This document shows, one piece after another, positions 1 through 9,056 of a DNA stretch of 64,000 bases; position 1 is the stretch's first letter; the number at the start of each line of letters is the position of its first letter. The position numbers and the translations under genes were made by a program. The stretch is from Bacteroidota bacterium (lineage in GTDB: Bacteria; Bacteroidota; Bacteroidia; Chitinophagales; Saprospiraceae). A model generated the notes under the pieces. The model did not search any database. It was not told the DNA's origin and was given only the letters and a program-made list of their open reading frames with translations. The stretch spans positions 1 through 64,000 of the forward strand of contig JANSWP010000001.1 in assembly GCA_024743405.1 (NCBI GenBank), read 5' to 3'.

Positions 1-110
1 ATATTATGACGGACTATTTTTTCACCATATTTCGTTAAAAATACTCGCCATATCTACGGATATGCCTGTGCTTTTTGCCTCGTCTGGCAAAAAAATAGTT
101 TTCCTCAAAT
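1..110 (-). repeat. Foldback intergenic element, partial copy at window edge
   Basis: This is a copy, cut by the window start, of the recurrent intergenic foldback family described under findings. Its core contains CGTTAAAAATACTCGCC, a small hairpin ATATC-tacg-GATAT, and TTTTTGCCTCG, which is the family core read on the minus strand. The left arm is outside or at the very edge of the window, so the pairing of the outer arms cannot be verified. Confidence 0.6.
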
Positions 111-722
111 ATGGAACTTATTTATGTCCAAGCACTTACTAGATTGGGCAAAAAAAACAAATCAGATCGTTTGACCTTTATTGATGGTAAGCTACATCCG
201 GGACGACCTATTGGATTAAATGGCGAAGAACGAGCAAATATTACAGCTATTGCCTGTTCCGAACTACCTGTAGGTTATGCTCGTTGGTCATTAAGCTTAT
301 TGGTTGAATTAGAAATAGTAGAATCTAATCTCATTCAAACAGTTCGGCAGCATTTTAAAAAAAATGAATTACAGCCTCACCGAAAAAGATAATGGTGTAT
401 CCGAAAATAACTCCTTGATTTTTAGCTCGCTTAAAGATAATTCCTCGAATGTATTGTTTGCATTACAATAAAGATTATCCTGTCACTTACTTTGATGAAC
501 ATCCTTGTTTTCTAATTGGAGACACTATTGACCCTATAGATATGACTCCTGGTTAAGTAGTAAAAGAAAATTATACTTATTCCAAACATGGTTCACATTG
601 TAGTTTTGGTAGCAAAAAAAACTGGCAAACGACTGGCACATGTCAGAGAACGGAGAACCAAAAAGGAATTTGCTTTATTTATAATAGCACTTGCCAAAAC
701 CTATTCTGAGGCAGTAGTTATA
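111..722 (+). pseudogene. Decayed IS630-type transposase
   Basis: The first 93 codons (111-392) give a helix-turn-helix region with the segments ACSELPVGYARWSL and VRQHFKKNELQP, typical of the N-terminal DNA-binding part of IS630-family transposases. Downstream, pieces of the catalytic half follow in shifted frames and with stops: YFDEHPCFLIGDTIDP (about 485-540), ENYTYSKHGS (about 570-600) and RERRTKKEFALFI (about 640-690). The order matches an IS630 transposase, but several frameshifts and a TAA break it, and the C-terminal part with the last catalytic acid is not found. No product of full length is possible. No terminal repeats or target duplication could be identified around it. Confidence 0.75.
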
Positions 723-724
723 TT

Positions 725-925
725 ATGTGGGCACCAGAAGTCATTGATTTTAACAATCTAATTATGATTGATGACGTCCGACAAGCTTTAGAATCTTCAT
801 TTTTCCATGAAATGACCTTACAAGACAGTATAGAAAACCCATTCGCCCGTGAGCCAGGCTATATTTATTATCGTCAAAACCCAAAGATTGATGTGACTGA
901 AGAATGGAAAAATTTGGTTTTATAA
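725..925 (+). CDS. Short ORF of unknown function, possibly a gene fragment
   Basis: This open frame of 66 codons starts with ATG directly after the decayed transposase and ends just before a foldback element. The product is acidic, soluble and not recognised; its end (EPGYIYYRQNPKID) looks like a structured protein tail rather than random sequence. It has no signal peptide, membrane segment or familiar motif. Because it abuts a broken mobile gene it may be the C-terminal remnant of an interrupted gene. Whether it is expressed is uncertain. Confidence 0.3.
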   Translation: MWAPEVIDFNNLIMIDDVRQALESSFFHEMTLQDSIENPFAREPGYIYYRQNPKIDVTEEWKNLVL

Positions 926-946
926 AGGAAAAAAGAAATTGGATTT

Positions 947-1109
947 TAGGGGTTTAGAAAAAATAACCTACACATTTGAATTGCTGTCTCCCCATTTCTC
1001 CTCGTTAAAAATTTTGACCGTAGCGCTGCTATGCTAAAAAAATTTGCCTCGATAAATGAAAAAATAGCTAACTCAAATTTGCGAAGCTTATTTTTTTCTA
1101 AACCCCTTA
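947..1109. repeat. Foldback intergenic element (about 163 bp)
   Basis: The left arm AGGGGTTTAGAAAAAATAA (949-967) pairs with the right arm TTATTTTTTTCTAAACCCCT (1088-1107). The core, on the minus strand, keeps the family pattern GAGGCAAA...TTTTTAACG and a small central hairpin TAGC-gc-TGCTA. Together with the short element at 1255-1325 it fills most of the gap between the decayed transposase region and the outer-membrane barrel gene. Confidence 0.75.
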
Positions 1110-1254
1110 ACTCCTCTTAAAATTGATAAATATCACATTTAGAATGATCTAAAATCATTTCAACCCGATAGGAATAGATGTAATTTGCTTGTCATTCAAA
1201 AGCTCGTTTTTTACATTTTATTGGCTTAAAGTCAATGCCTTGTATGAAATGACT

Positions 1255-1325
1255 TTAGGGACTTCGAAAATAATAACCTACGTATTTCGCAATTTGCGTA
1301 GTTTATTAATTGCGAAATCCCTTAA
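1255..1325. repeat. Short foldback element lacking the core
   Basis: The arm TTAGGGACTTCGAAAATAAT pairs imperfectly with ATTAATTGCGAAATCCCTTA, and both end in the same kind of sequence as the longer family members (a CTTA/TAAG terminus and a TAATAACCTACG-like inner arm). The central motif is absent, so it looks like an internal deletion derivative. It lies 17 bp before the preferred start of the following barrel gene, so it may overlap that gene's leader or promoter. Confidence 0.6.
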
Positions 1326-1342
1326 CTGAAAAAATTCCTATC

Positions 1343-1996
1343 ATGACAAAACAATCTATCTTTCTGGTAGCATTACTCTTCCTTTTCTCGATTGATGTGT
1401 CAGCCCAACTCTTAAATAAAGGTAATTTTATGATGGGTAGTACAGTTGGTTTTTCAACTGCCGATTCAAAGGTTACTCATTCAATCAATAATAACAAAGA
1501 AGAAGGAGAAGGACCATCTTCCATACAGATCAATTTCGCCCCAAAAGTAGGTTATTTTATTGTTGACAATTTTGCATTAGGAATTGGTCTCGACTATACA
1601 TTTAGTACTGTCCGAGAACCTAACACAGACAGAACAAATGATAGTGACTTATTATTTGGTCCCTATGCAAGATATTATTTACCTGTAGGCAATGACATGT
1701 CTTTCTTTTTTGAAGCAGATTTTGGATTTGGTACCTCCTCAGATCAACAATACATCGGAGGAGATAAACAGAGTATTAATACTAATATTTTTGCCGTTGG
1801 TGCCGGACCCGGTTTCACCATTTTATCAACGGCTGATATTGGCATCGAAGCTTTATTAAAGTATAATTTCGCCCGCGGTCAATTCGAAACAGAAAGTGGT
1901 GGAATTACAGCGACCACAAAAACAATAACTAATCAATTCGATTTTGCCATCGGCATTGAATTTTACTTTGGTGGAGTAAGACGAATTGGTGGATAA
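1343..1996 (+). CDS. Outer-membrane beta-barrel protein
   Basis: The product is a small secreted porin-like barrel of about 217 residues. An N-terminal signal peptide (MTKQSIFLVALLFLFSIDVSAQ) is followed by alternating amphipathic strands rich in Gly, Tyr and Phe, including FAPKVGYFIVDNFALGIGL and FAVGAGPGFTIL, and it ends FDFAIGIEFYFGG. This matches the OmpA/OmpW-like barrel proteins common in Bacteroidota; the ligand or role cannot be inferred. The ATG at 1343 is chosen because it places the signal peptide at the N-terminus, while the TTG at 1310 falls inside a foldback element. It may be cotranscribed with the membrane protein gene 41 bp downstream. Confidence 0.8.
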   Translation: MTKQSIFLVALLFLFSIDVSAQLLNKGNFMMGSTVGFSTADSKVTHSINNNKEEGEGPSSIQINFAPKVGYFIVDNFALGIGLDYTFSTVREPNTDRTNDSDLLFGPYARYYLPVGNDMSFFFEADFGFGTSSDQQYIGGDKQSINTNIFAVGAGPGFTILSTADIGIEALLKYNFARGQFETESGGITATTKTITNQFDFAIGIEFYFGGVRRIGG

Positions 1997-2037
1997 TTTA
2001 TTAAATTAATTCTCTTTTACAACTCAAAACTAAAACG

Positions 2038-2538
2038 ATGGCCAACTTTGAAATTCGTCCAAGGTTTAAACGAAGTACAAATCTAACTGAACCCGAAATA
2101 ACCGAATTACTTCAAAAAGCCTTGGATGAAAATAAATCTTCCTCCGTAATTGGATATATTTCTGATCATCATATCTTTCTTAAAATCCCCGAAAAAAATC
2201 GCCATTATTGGTCGCCAGAGTTGCATTTGGAAGTCGAAGAAAAGAAAGAAAAAACCCTTATTCGGGCTCTTTTTGGTCCTCGCCCATCTGTTTGGTTTAT
2301 GTATATTTTCTTTTATTGTTTGCTTGGTTTTATAAGCATGGTCATCCTAATTATGGGTTTCTCCCAACTCAATCTTGGTTTATCCGCTCGTATTTTATGG
2401 GTAATGCCCATTATAATAATTCTATTTCTACTGGCCTTTTCTACCGCAAAAGCTGGACAAAAATTAGGTCATGACGAAATGCATTTATTGTATGATTTTG
2501 TGGAAGATGCTTTAGAAAAAAGGTGGGAAAGGATTTAA
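2038..2538 (+). CDS. Conserved-type membrane protein of unknown function
   Basis: The protein has 166 residues. The first 90 are soluble and look like a small alpha/beta domain (IRPRFKRSTNLTEPEITELLQ...). Two adjacent hydrophobic helices follow at roughly residues 85-112 and 117-137, joined by a short loop, and the tail is charged (DFVEDALEKRWERI). Both ends are therefore predicted to be on the cytoplasmic side. No enzymatic motif is visible. It lies 41 bp after the barrel gene on the same strand and is followed by a foldback element that could end the unit. I do not recognise the family. Confidence 0.65.
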   Translation: MANFEIRPRFKRSTNLTEPEITELLQKALDENKSSSVIGYISDHHIFLKIPEKNRHYWSPELHLEVEEKKEKTLIRALFGPRPSVWFMYIFFYCLLGFISMVILIMGFSQLNLGLSARILWVMPIIIILFLLAFSTAKAGQKLGHDEMHLLYDFVEDALEKRWERI

Positions 2539-2588
2539 TCATTTTATAGGGGGTCATTTTTTAATCATGTTAAAGTGTAAACGAAACT

Positions 2589-2753
2589 TTAGGGAGTTGG
2601 TAAAAAATAAGGTACCCAATTTTGCGTGGTTATATTTTATTCAGTCGAGGCAAAAAACGGAGGCATACCCAAAGGTATAGCGAGGCTTTTTAACGATGAA
2701 TGAATAAAAAAGAGCAAGTAACATGGGTAGGTTATTTCTTGCCAACTCCCTTA
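2589..2753 (+). repeat. Foldback intergenic element (about 165 bp)
   Basis: The left arm TTAGGGAGTTGGTAAAAAAT pairs with the right arm GTTATTTCTTGCCAACTCCC that is followed by TTAA. The core reads GAGGCAAAAAACGGAGGC, then the hairpin ATACC-caaa-GGTAT, then TTTTTAACG. It separates a plus-strand gene from the 3' end of the minus-strand lipid operon and could act as a bidirectional barrier to transcription. Confidence 0.8.
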
Positions 2754-2836
2754 ACAGAGTCTTTTGATAAACGAATGGCTCATATTGGATTTGGCTTTTC
2801 TCTAATTTATTCTCCAAAATGGCTTTGTCTATAATA

Positions 2837-3808
2837 TCAAATTTGCGCTCGAACAGGTCGAGTAAAAAGAACAATCTCAAATAATACATAAAACCCAATC
2901 GCATAGAAAAGTAACTCAGGATGGAAACCCAAAACAATCGCCAAATGCCATAAGATCAAGCTTCGAACAGTGCCGACAATTGGGAAGGCTGCATTCGATT
3001 CCGTTTTATTTTTGGTAAAATGGGCAAACAATTGTCCGAGAATGGCAATAAGAGTACCAGCTGCCCAAAAAATGATTCCTTCCGCAGATTCAAAAGCTAT
3101 TATTGAACAAAAATAGATGCTTAAAATCGCAAAAACATCCCCAATCCAAACCGATGCATTCCAACCAAAAACCACAGGAAAAGTCTTATAATCTGTTTCT
3201 CTGTCAGCAGTAATATCTTTTAAATACCCTATTAAAACAAAGTTTGCATAGGAGAAAAAACTCAATAAAATGACATTGATTAAGTCTTGGTTTTGTAAAT
3301 CATCCCAACCTAATCCTGTCATGGCTAAGAAACCCATAACTGGAAGTAATGCGACAATCCAAGCATTATAAAATGGACCAGCAAACCAAAAACGTTTCTT
3401 GAAAAATGAATAAGTTGCCAAACCAATTATCGTTAATACACCAAATAAGGCATTTAAAGAATTAAAAGAGATTAAAATAACCGCACACAAAACCAATCCC
3501 AAAATACTCACAATTCCAATTGATTTTGGCGACACAATCCCTTGAGAAAGCGGTCGATAAGGCGCTGAAATACTGTCCGTATCTACTTGAAAGCAATCAG
3601 TTAATGCCTGCCCAAAACCATAGCCTAAAAAGAATGGGATAAATGCCAAAATAGTCTTTGAATCCGTTATTTGAAAATCAGAAAAAATAGCCATACCAGC
3701 TAAACCTGCCGCTCCCGAAACGAATAGTAAATAGGGGCGCATGTGAATAAAATAGGCTTTCCAAAATTTAGGATTTGTAAGTTGTAAAAGTTGTTTTTCT
3801 TTAGTCAT
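2837..3808 (-). CDS. UbiA-superfamily prenyltransferase-like membrane enzyme
   Basis: The product is a 323-residue integral membrane protein with eight or nine hydrophobic helices. It carries both aspartate-rich motifs of UbiA enzymes, D71-x4-D76-x-D78 (ALTDCFQVDTDS) and D198-x3-D202-x3-D206 (LKDITADRETDYKT), which bind Mg2+ and an isoprenoid diphosphate in the family. UbiA proteins attach prenyl chains to acceptors such as quinone precursors, porphyrins, or glycerol phosphate in archaeal-type lipids. It is the last gene of the seven-gene operon, 13 bp after a lipid kinase gene. That context suggests a role in lipid head-group or tail modification rather than quinone synthesis, but this is inference. 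Length and motifs are intact. Confidence 0.75.
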   Translation of the reverse strand: MTKEKQLLQLTNPKFWKAYFIHMRPYLLFVSGAAGLAGMAIFSDFQITDSKTILAFIPFFLGYGFGQALTDCFQVDTDSISAPYRPLSQGIVSPKSIGIVSILGLVLCAVILISFNSLNALFGVLTIIGLATYSFFKKRFWFAGPFYNAWIVALLPVMGFLAMTGLGWDDLQNQDLINVILLSFFSYANFVLIGYLKDITADRETDYKTFPVVFGWNASVWIGDVFAILSIYFCSIIAFESAEGIIFWAAGTLIAILGQLFAHFTKNKTESNAAFPIVGTVRSLILWHLAIVLGFHPELLFYAIGFYVLFEIVLFTRPVRAQI

Positions 3809-3821
3809 TTTGGCACGTTTA

Positions 3822-4772
3822 TTAATTCATCAATTTGATTTTTTTTGAAGCAACACTAAATGTAAAGTCTTTCCCTAATTCGACTTCCCCATCCATTTCT
3901 AAAGCCACAAAACCTGGGGGTTTCACTTCCAGTTTTTCTACAAAAGAGGAATGTCTTTTAGGCTTTCCGGAGAATTTCCCTTTATTCAAATCAATCAGAG
4001 TTTTCACCAATTCAAATTTGTCCATATTTTCACAAATATTAAGTCCTAACTTTCCATCATTTGACTTAATATTTTGGTCATATTGGAAATCGCCAGAAAC
4101 ATGTGGGTTTTTCAAAACTGCTAAATTCGATAAAATCATTTCTTGGTCTATCTCTTCTGATGTTAACCGAACAAGAATATTTTTAAAAGAGAAGATAGTT
4201 TTCAAGGCTGTATAAATAATAGCCAAATCAGTAGACTTATTTTTCAAAAAATTAATAACCCAATCCCCCTGATTAAATAAATAATTCGCTTGGGCAGTCA
4301 CGCCTAAACTCGAATTCGCAATAAAGAATTTCGTTTTTGGATAGCCCTCCTTAGAATTGAATTCAACCATGCCGATATCGGACAAAACCGCATTTTCTAT
4401 ATCCATTCTTACAGGAATATTTTGAATGAAATTTCGCTTTGGTTTCACGAAATCATTACTTGAGCCCAATCCAATTCCTCCTAAAAAAAATTCTTCTATT
4501 CTCACGTTTTCAAGATGCATAAGTCTATTTAAAACATAGTTTAAACTTCCGTCTCCTCCAGCAGAAATGACCGAATCAACTCGTTCATCATCAATCAAAT
4601 GAACCAAATACTTTTCTATATTGAACGGAGTTGTATAGCACACAACTATTGGGGTCTTCTCAAAATTTGACAAAACTGAATGTTCAATTTTACGCCATCT
4701 TTTTTCAGCTCTTCCATTATTTGCTGTTAGATTCACCAAAATGGCAGTTTTATGATTCTCAGTGCGTTTCAT
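3822..4772 (-). CDS. Diacylglycerol-kinase-family lipid kinase
   Basis: The 316-residue protein has the DAGK catalytic fold: an N-terminal nucleotide-binding half with the GGDGS loop at residues 72-76 (SAGGDGSLNYVLN), and GLGSSNDF at 101-108 in place of the usual GTGNDFA motif, followed by a beta-rich C-terminal half. Members (YegS, DgkB, sphingosine and ceramide kinases) phosphorylate a lipid hydroxyl with ATP at the cytoplasmic membrane face. Its ATG overlaps the TGA of the exporter gene by four bases, so translation is probably coupled. Its neighbours suggest the substrate is the lipid made by the operon, for example a long-chain base or ceramide-like lipid. The substrate cannot be read from sequence. 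Confidence 0.8.
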   Translation of the reverse strand: MKRTENHKTAILVNLTANNGRAEKRWRKIEHSVLSNFEKTPIVVCYTTPFNIEKYLVHLIDDERVDSVISAGGDGSLNYVLNRLMHLENVRIEEFFLGGIGLGSSNDFVKPKRNFIQNIPVRMDIENAVLSDIGMVEFNSKEGYPKTKFFIANSSLGVTAQANYLFNQGDWVINFLKNKSTDLAIIYTALKTIFSFKNILVRLTSEEIDQEMILSNLAVLKNPHVSGDFQYDQNIKSNDGKLGLNICENMDKFELVKTLIDLNKGKFSGKPKRHSSFVEKLEVKPPGFVALEMDGEVELGKDFTFSVASKKIKLMN

Positions 4773-7033
4773 TGTAATGATTTAGGCTGTGATTTTTTAA
4801 ATTTCAGCAACAAAACAGGCAATAAAAACAAGTCTGTCAAGAGCGCAAATAACAACATAAAACTAACCAAAATACCGTGAACATAAACATCCCAAAAATC
4901 AGAATGAATCAATGTAAAAAAACCTCCAAAAAGGATAATCGAAGTTAATAATATAGCTTTACCTGATTCACGCAATGTTATTTGAATAGCATTTGAGACA
5001 GAATGTCCTTTTTGCAATTCTAAACGATATTTATTCAAAAAATGAATAGTGTCATCGACTGCAATTACAAACCCAATTGTGAAAATTATTGAAGATGTAC
5101 CTCGTAATTCGATTCCTAGAAATCCCATCAAACCTGCTACAATAACCAAGGGTAAAATATTGACCAATAGTGTGATGATCACAATTGAAAAATTTCGAAA
5201 AAGGAAGCCCATAATAATTGCCACCATCAAAATGGCAATTAACAATCCTGATCCCATATTTTGAATCCTATGCTCGTGGGCTTTATCAATCAAAAGATCT
5301 GATCCTGTAAATCGAAATTCGAGTTTAGAAGTGTCCAAATTTTCAATTATCCACGAATTAATTTGGCTATTTAAGGATTTTATTCTTAATCGTCCAAGAT
5401 CATGAAGACTTGCGGAAACTCGTCCGATCATTTGGGTGCTGTCAACTAATTTCCAACTTAGGCTTTGTGATTTTTTTTCAAATATTTTCAAATATCGTTT
5501 CAGCTTTTCATTCGTTTTTGGCAATTCCAAATTCTGTAATCTCGGCTCAAAAACCTTCGCAATGCCATGATAATAAGTAATAGGAGAACTAATATTTTTC
5601 AAATTAGGTAAATGGTGGAGATAATCATGCAATTTTTGAATTTCATTCAACTCAGAAAGCTCAAATCCATTCTTATTTTTACAAAAAATCGCCATTTCAA
5701 AAATACGCCCTCCTCCTAGTTTTTCTTCGAAAAAATTAAAATCTATTTTAAGTCTATGATGATTTGGAATATTAGTAAGTTGAAGTGTGTTGGTGTTTAT
5801 CTGTGTCATCCCCAAAATGGACATCAAGGCAATAACTCCAGAAAACCAAAGAATTTTTGAGCCGCTCTTTAAATTAAATCGATGGAGTTTTTCGAACCCT
5901 TGATTTAGTTTTTCAGCCAGAATATTATGAATTTGGGATGATTTAAATCCAAAAATAAAAAGGATAGATGGCACAAACAGGATCGAAACAAGAAATGCAA
6001 TCATCACTCCAATAGCCGCATCAAAACCAAAATTTTGAATCGCTGTCATGGAAGCAGTTGTGAGGGTCAGAAAGCCTACAGCCGTCGTAAAAGAAGTCAA
6101 AAAAATACTCAATCCTGTCTCCTTAAAAAGCTTAAGTATGGCTTCTTTTTTAGATCTATTTTCTTTGATTTCCAAAGAATATTTTGTGAGGAGATGAATA
6201 ACATCGGAGATACCCACAATCAACATAATTGTAGGAAAAAGATTTGCTAAGATCCCCAAACTTCGCCCTGTTAATGCTAGAATCCCATAAAATATAAGTA
6301 AAGCGAAGATCATCGAAATTAAAGGCAATAACACCCCTTGGACGGATCGGTATAAAAAGATTAAAACCAAAATTATAAATCCAAAACTCCACGCCATTGA
6401 ACGAACTAATTCTTTAGTAACCATTCTCTTATATTCGACTTCCATGTACTTTCGTCCGAGCAAATGAGATTCATGGAAATCAAAAGATTGAATCACCGAA
6501 TCAATACGCATCATTAGGGTATCAGCTTGATTCAATTCTAAATTTTGCGCTAGTTCAATAAAAACCAATAGCGTCTTTTCAATTGGTGAATAAAACCGTT
6601 CGGTAAGAAATTTATCCTTGACTATTTTCAAACTGTCTTCCGCAAATTTTTCAGTTTTGTAGGGATCAAGATAAGGACGTCTAATTATTCCAAAAGGAGT
6701 TTTACGAGCATAAGTCAAATTAGTCAATCCATTCACATTTTTAATCCCCAAAATTCGTCTTAGAGCGAGTGTAAAAGAATCCGTTTTTTGTAAGAAAATA
6801 GAATCAAAAATTCGTTTTTCTGGTTTTAAGGCGACTTTAATAAATGGATCATTGTTACCCATCTTTTTCGAAAAAAATTCATGAAAATCAAGATCGGGAT
6901 CACCCGCAGGAAAGAATGTTGAAAACCGTACATCTACATTCAATTTAGGCAATAAAAAAATCGAACCGAAAACAGCAAAAGCAAGTCCGAAAACAATTAA
7001 ATACCTATATTGAATAAGAAAATTTCCATTCAT
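4769..7033 (-). CDS. MMPL/RND-superfamily lipid exporter
   Basis: The product has 754 residues in two repeated halves. Each half has one N-terminal transmembrane helix, a large periplasmic domain, and a block of about five helices (roughly residues 210-370 and 590-745). Segments such as MLIVGISDVIHLLTKY and GFVIAVDDTIHFLNKY are the characteristic acidic helix motifs of MMPL/HpnN-type transporters. Such proteins use the proton gradient to move lipids such as hopanoids, mycolates or pigments out of the inner membrane. It sits 22 bp after the GNAT gene and overlaps the lipid kinase gene by four bases, in the middle of the lipid operon. The likely job is to move the operon's product towards the outer membrane. 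Confidence 0.8.
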   Translation of the reverse strand: MNGNFLIQYRYLIVFGLAFAVFGSIFLLPKLNVDVRFSTFFPAGDPDLDFHEFFSKKMGNNDPFIKVALKPEKRIFDSIFLQKTDSFTLALRRILGIKNVNGLTNLTYARKTPFGIIRRPYLDPYKTEKFAEDSLKIVKDKFLTERFYSPIEKTLLVFIELAQNLELNQADTLMMRIDSVIQSFDFHESHLLGRKYMEVEYKRMVTKELVRSMAWSFGFIILVLIFLYRSVQGVLLPLISMIFALLIFYGILALTGRSLGILANLFPTIMLIVGISDVIHLLTKYSLEIKENRSKKEAILKLFKETGLSIFLTSFTTAVGFLTLTTASMTAIQNFGFDAAIGVMIAFLVSILFVPSILFIFGFKSSQIHNILAEKLNQGFEKLHRFNLKSGSKILWFSGVIALMSILGMTQINTNTLQLTNIPNHHRLKIDFNFFEEKLGGGRIFEMAIFCKNKNGFELSELNEIQKLHDYLHHLPNLKNISSPITYYHGIAKVFEPRLQNLELPKTNEKLKRYLKIFEKKSQSLSWKLVDSTQMIGRVSASLHDLGRLRIKSLNSQINSWIIENLDTSKLEFRFTGSDLLIDKAHEHRIQNMGSGLLIAILMVAIIMGFLFRNFSIVIITLLVNILPLVIVAGLMGFLGIELRGTSSIIFTIGFVIAVDDTIHFLNKYRLELQKGHSVSNAIQITLRESGKAILLTSIILFGGFFTLIHSDFWDVYVHGILVSFMLLFALLTDLFLLPVLLLKFKKSQPKSLQ

Positions 7034-7055
7034 ATAAAGTTGATCTAATGAGTAA

Positions 7056-7997
7056 TTAAAAGCATCTTACATCAAATTTTATTTTATCGGTACTATTAGT
7101 GTTGAAGGTGCTCAAAGCTGTATATGGATACGCATTCATAGCTAAAGGTTTTAGGACATCCCAAACGAAATCACCCTTTCGACAACATATATTAAGGTAT
7201 TGGATATTCGCCTTTTGAAGTTTTGCTAAAACCTCATTTATTGCATAAAAATTGTCAAAATTGTAGTCAAAGAGTGTCGCAAATTTCAAGATCTCGCCCT
7301 CACCAGGAATTTGTTTTTCTTTCGATGAAAAGATGTTTCCAACTTTTTGAAAAACTTTCATTAAACTATGTAATTTTCTTAGTTTAATTGAATACATCAA
7401 ATCCGTATTCCAAATTCCTAGTCCATTATCAAGCCTTGAAAAATATTTATTTAAGTCTTCTTTATCAGAAAACAAACCTAACTTAAATAATTGATTATCA
7501 GAATACTCCGATTGTTCCTTTATTCTTTTATATGTTGGAATAGTTAAATAGATAAAATCATAATAATGCCATTTTCTTTCAATTACATACGCGGCTTTGG
7601 CAACCGGAACATTATTGGTTTTTAGGGTAATAAAAAAATCTTTGATGCCCTCAGAAAGGAAATATTGATTTACGAGATGACTGCCAAATTGCTTTGAAAG
7701 TCCTTGTCTTCGAAATTTTTTGGCAACTTTCAAATCATATCCGATCCCCACATTTTCTCGTTCTCCATTTCGCTCAAAAGGAACAATTGCCCCCGCCGTC
7801 ACCCCAGCTAATTCTCCATTTTCAGTTAATCCTAAATACACACGATAATTTTCAAAAACGATAGAGCGTGACAAGAAATTATCCCGAATCATTTCCAATT
7901 GGATCATCGAACCTTGTGTCGAATTTCGTTCGAGCTTGAGGAGGGCTGGCTCAAATTCAGGAGTGTAAGGTACGATATGGAATTTTGATTGACTCAT
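7056..7997 (-). CDS. GNAT-family N-acyltransferase
   Basis: This 313-residue protein has a GNAT domain in the first 160 residues. The acyl-CoA pyrophosphate-binding loop is RRQGLSKQFG (96-105), preceded by strand VGIGYDLKVAKKF, and followed by an Asn/Ala-rich stretch (KTNNVPVAKAAY) typical of the fold. The last 150 residues are an additional unrecognised region. The start codon directly follows the stop of the DUF3419 gene with no gap, so the genes are cotranscribed. GNAT-fold enzymes serve as bacterial ceramide synthases in known sphingolipid pathways. With an alpha-oxoamine synthase in the same operon, N-acylation of a long-chain amine is a reasonable guess, but it is not shown by the sequence. 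Confidence 0.75.
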   Translation of the reverse strand: MSQSKFHIVPYTPEFEPALLKLERNSTQGSMIQLEMIRDNFLSRSIVFENYRVYLGLTENGELAGVTAGAIVPFERNGERENVGIGYDLKVAKKFRRQGLSKQFGSHLVNQYFLSEGIKDFFITLKTNNVPVAKAAYVIERKWHYYDFIYLTIPTYKRIKEQSEYSDNQLFKLGLFSDKEDLNKYFSRLDNGLGIWNTDLMYSIKLRKLHSLMKVFQKVGNIFSSKEKQIPGEGEILKFATLFDYNFDNFYAINEVLAKLQKANIQYLNICCRKGDFVWDVLKPLAMNAYPYTALSTFNTNSTDKIKFDVRCF

Positions 7998-9056
7998 CTA
8001 TTTTTCAAAACCAAAAACCTGATACATTTTGGTAGATTCCAAATGCGATAGGTCTTCCATCTTTTTCATTTTTTCACTCAAAGTTTGAGTTTGATTTTCG
8101 CTAATTCTATTTCTAATAAAAGATCGGAATACTCCACTTTGAATTCCTTTTTCAGGAATACTTCGTATTAGTTTCACTAAAAAATCAAAGTCCCCAAAAC
8201 TTAAAATATCTGAAAAGGAGTAAAAAGTATTTCCTAAGAGAGAAGTTCTTTTTTTCAACATAAAATCAAGAATGTCCTCATGTTGAAAATGAATTTTGAT
8301 CCTCTTATTTGTGAGTGATTCTTTTATCTTTTTTAAATTTTCAAATTTCAAAGAAGGAGGCAAATACTCTGGTTTCATGTCCTCCAAATGTCCCTTAAAA
8401 ATCAGGTGAAACATAAACGATTTCTTGACCTCATTTTGATCTAAAACTGATTGAAGCCCATCTGGGATTATTGATTGATTTGCATCATTTGAAATGAAGG
8501 CAACATCTTTGCTGCCGCCTAACTTGAATGCCCACTTTTGAGAATAAATGCTTTTCAATAAATTCCAACGCCCCTTCGGGAAATTTTCAATATCAGAAGT
8601 GCTTTTTTCAAAACATTGGTAAAAATTCTTTCCCAAAAAACATTTATAGAGAGGTCGAAATCGTTCTAGAAATTGTTCGAAATGTCCAATATAGACAATC
8701 CCTTTTTGGATAAAATGCATTCTTCTTTCCCAAAAAAACCGACTTGAAGAAGTTAGATCTTTTTTTAATAAATCAAAAGTAATTGTCCTCTTTTTCGAAG
8801 GATTGATTCCGATAAATTCTAAATAATTTTCGACACTCAATTTTTCAAGCGCTTTCAATTTTAATTCTAACAAATATAGTGATTCGACATTTGAATCTAC
8901 TGCAAAAATTTGCTCCAAAGAGCCATGCCCCATTATTCCCAATACTCGTTCTCCACTACCCACAATGCAAATGAGGTTTTGAAAAAAATTCTGATCCATC
9001 CAGTTTTTTTCAACTAAATTATCCTCGTTAACGTGAGAATAATAAATCATATCCAA
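7998..9056 (-). CDS. DUF3419 / BtaA-like 3-amino-3-carboxypropyl transferase
   Basis: The 352-residue product matches the DUF3419 pattern. YYSHVNED near the N-terminus corresponds to the YSQVWED box. RVLGIMGHG (about 38-46) and IFAVDSNVESLYLLELKLKAL (split here as residues 50-60 and 61-70) form the SAM-binding loop and acidic strand. In BtaA this domain transfers the aminocarboxypropyl group of S-adenosylmethionine to diacylglycerol in betaine-lipid synthesis. No BtaB-type N-methyltransferase is next to it, so the product here may stop at, or diverge from, a homoserine-ether lipid. The gene overlaps the oxoamine synthase gene by ten bases. The SAM loop is somewhat unlike the canonical one, so the exact reaction is uncertain. 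Confidence 0.7.
   Translation of the reverse strand: MDMIYYSHVNEDNLVEKNWMDQNFFQNLICIVGSGERVLGIMGHGSLEQIFAVDSNVESLYLLELKLKALEKLSVENYLEFIGINPSKKRTITFDLLKKDLTSSSRFFWERRMHFIQKGIVYIGHFEQFLERFRPLYKCFLGKNFYQCFEKSTSDIENFPKGRWNLLKSIYSQKWAFKLGGSKDVAFISNDANQSIIPDGLQSVLDQNEVKKSFMFHLIFKGHLEDMKPEYLPPSLKFENLKKIKESLTNKRIKIHFQHEDILDFMLKKRTSLLGNTFYSFSDILSFGDFDFLVKLIRSIPEKGIQSGVFRSFIRNRISENQTQTLSEKMKKMEDLSHLESTKMYQVFGFEK

Noticed and set aside
2641-2937. Minus-strand open frame overlapping the end of the UbiA-like gene
   Set aside because: It lies in another frame of the UbiA coding region and in a foldback element, and has no protein-like features.
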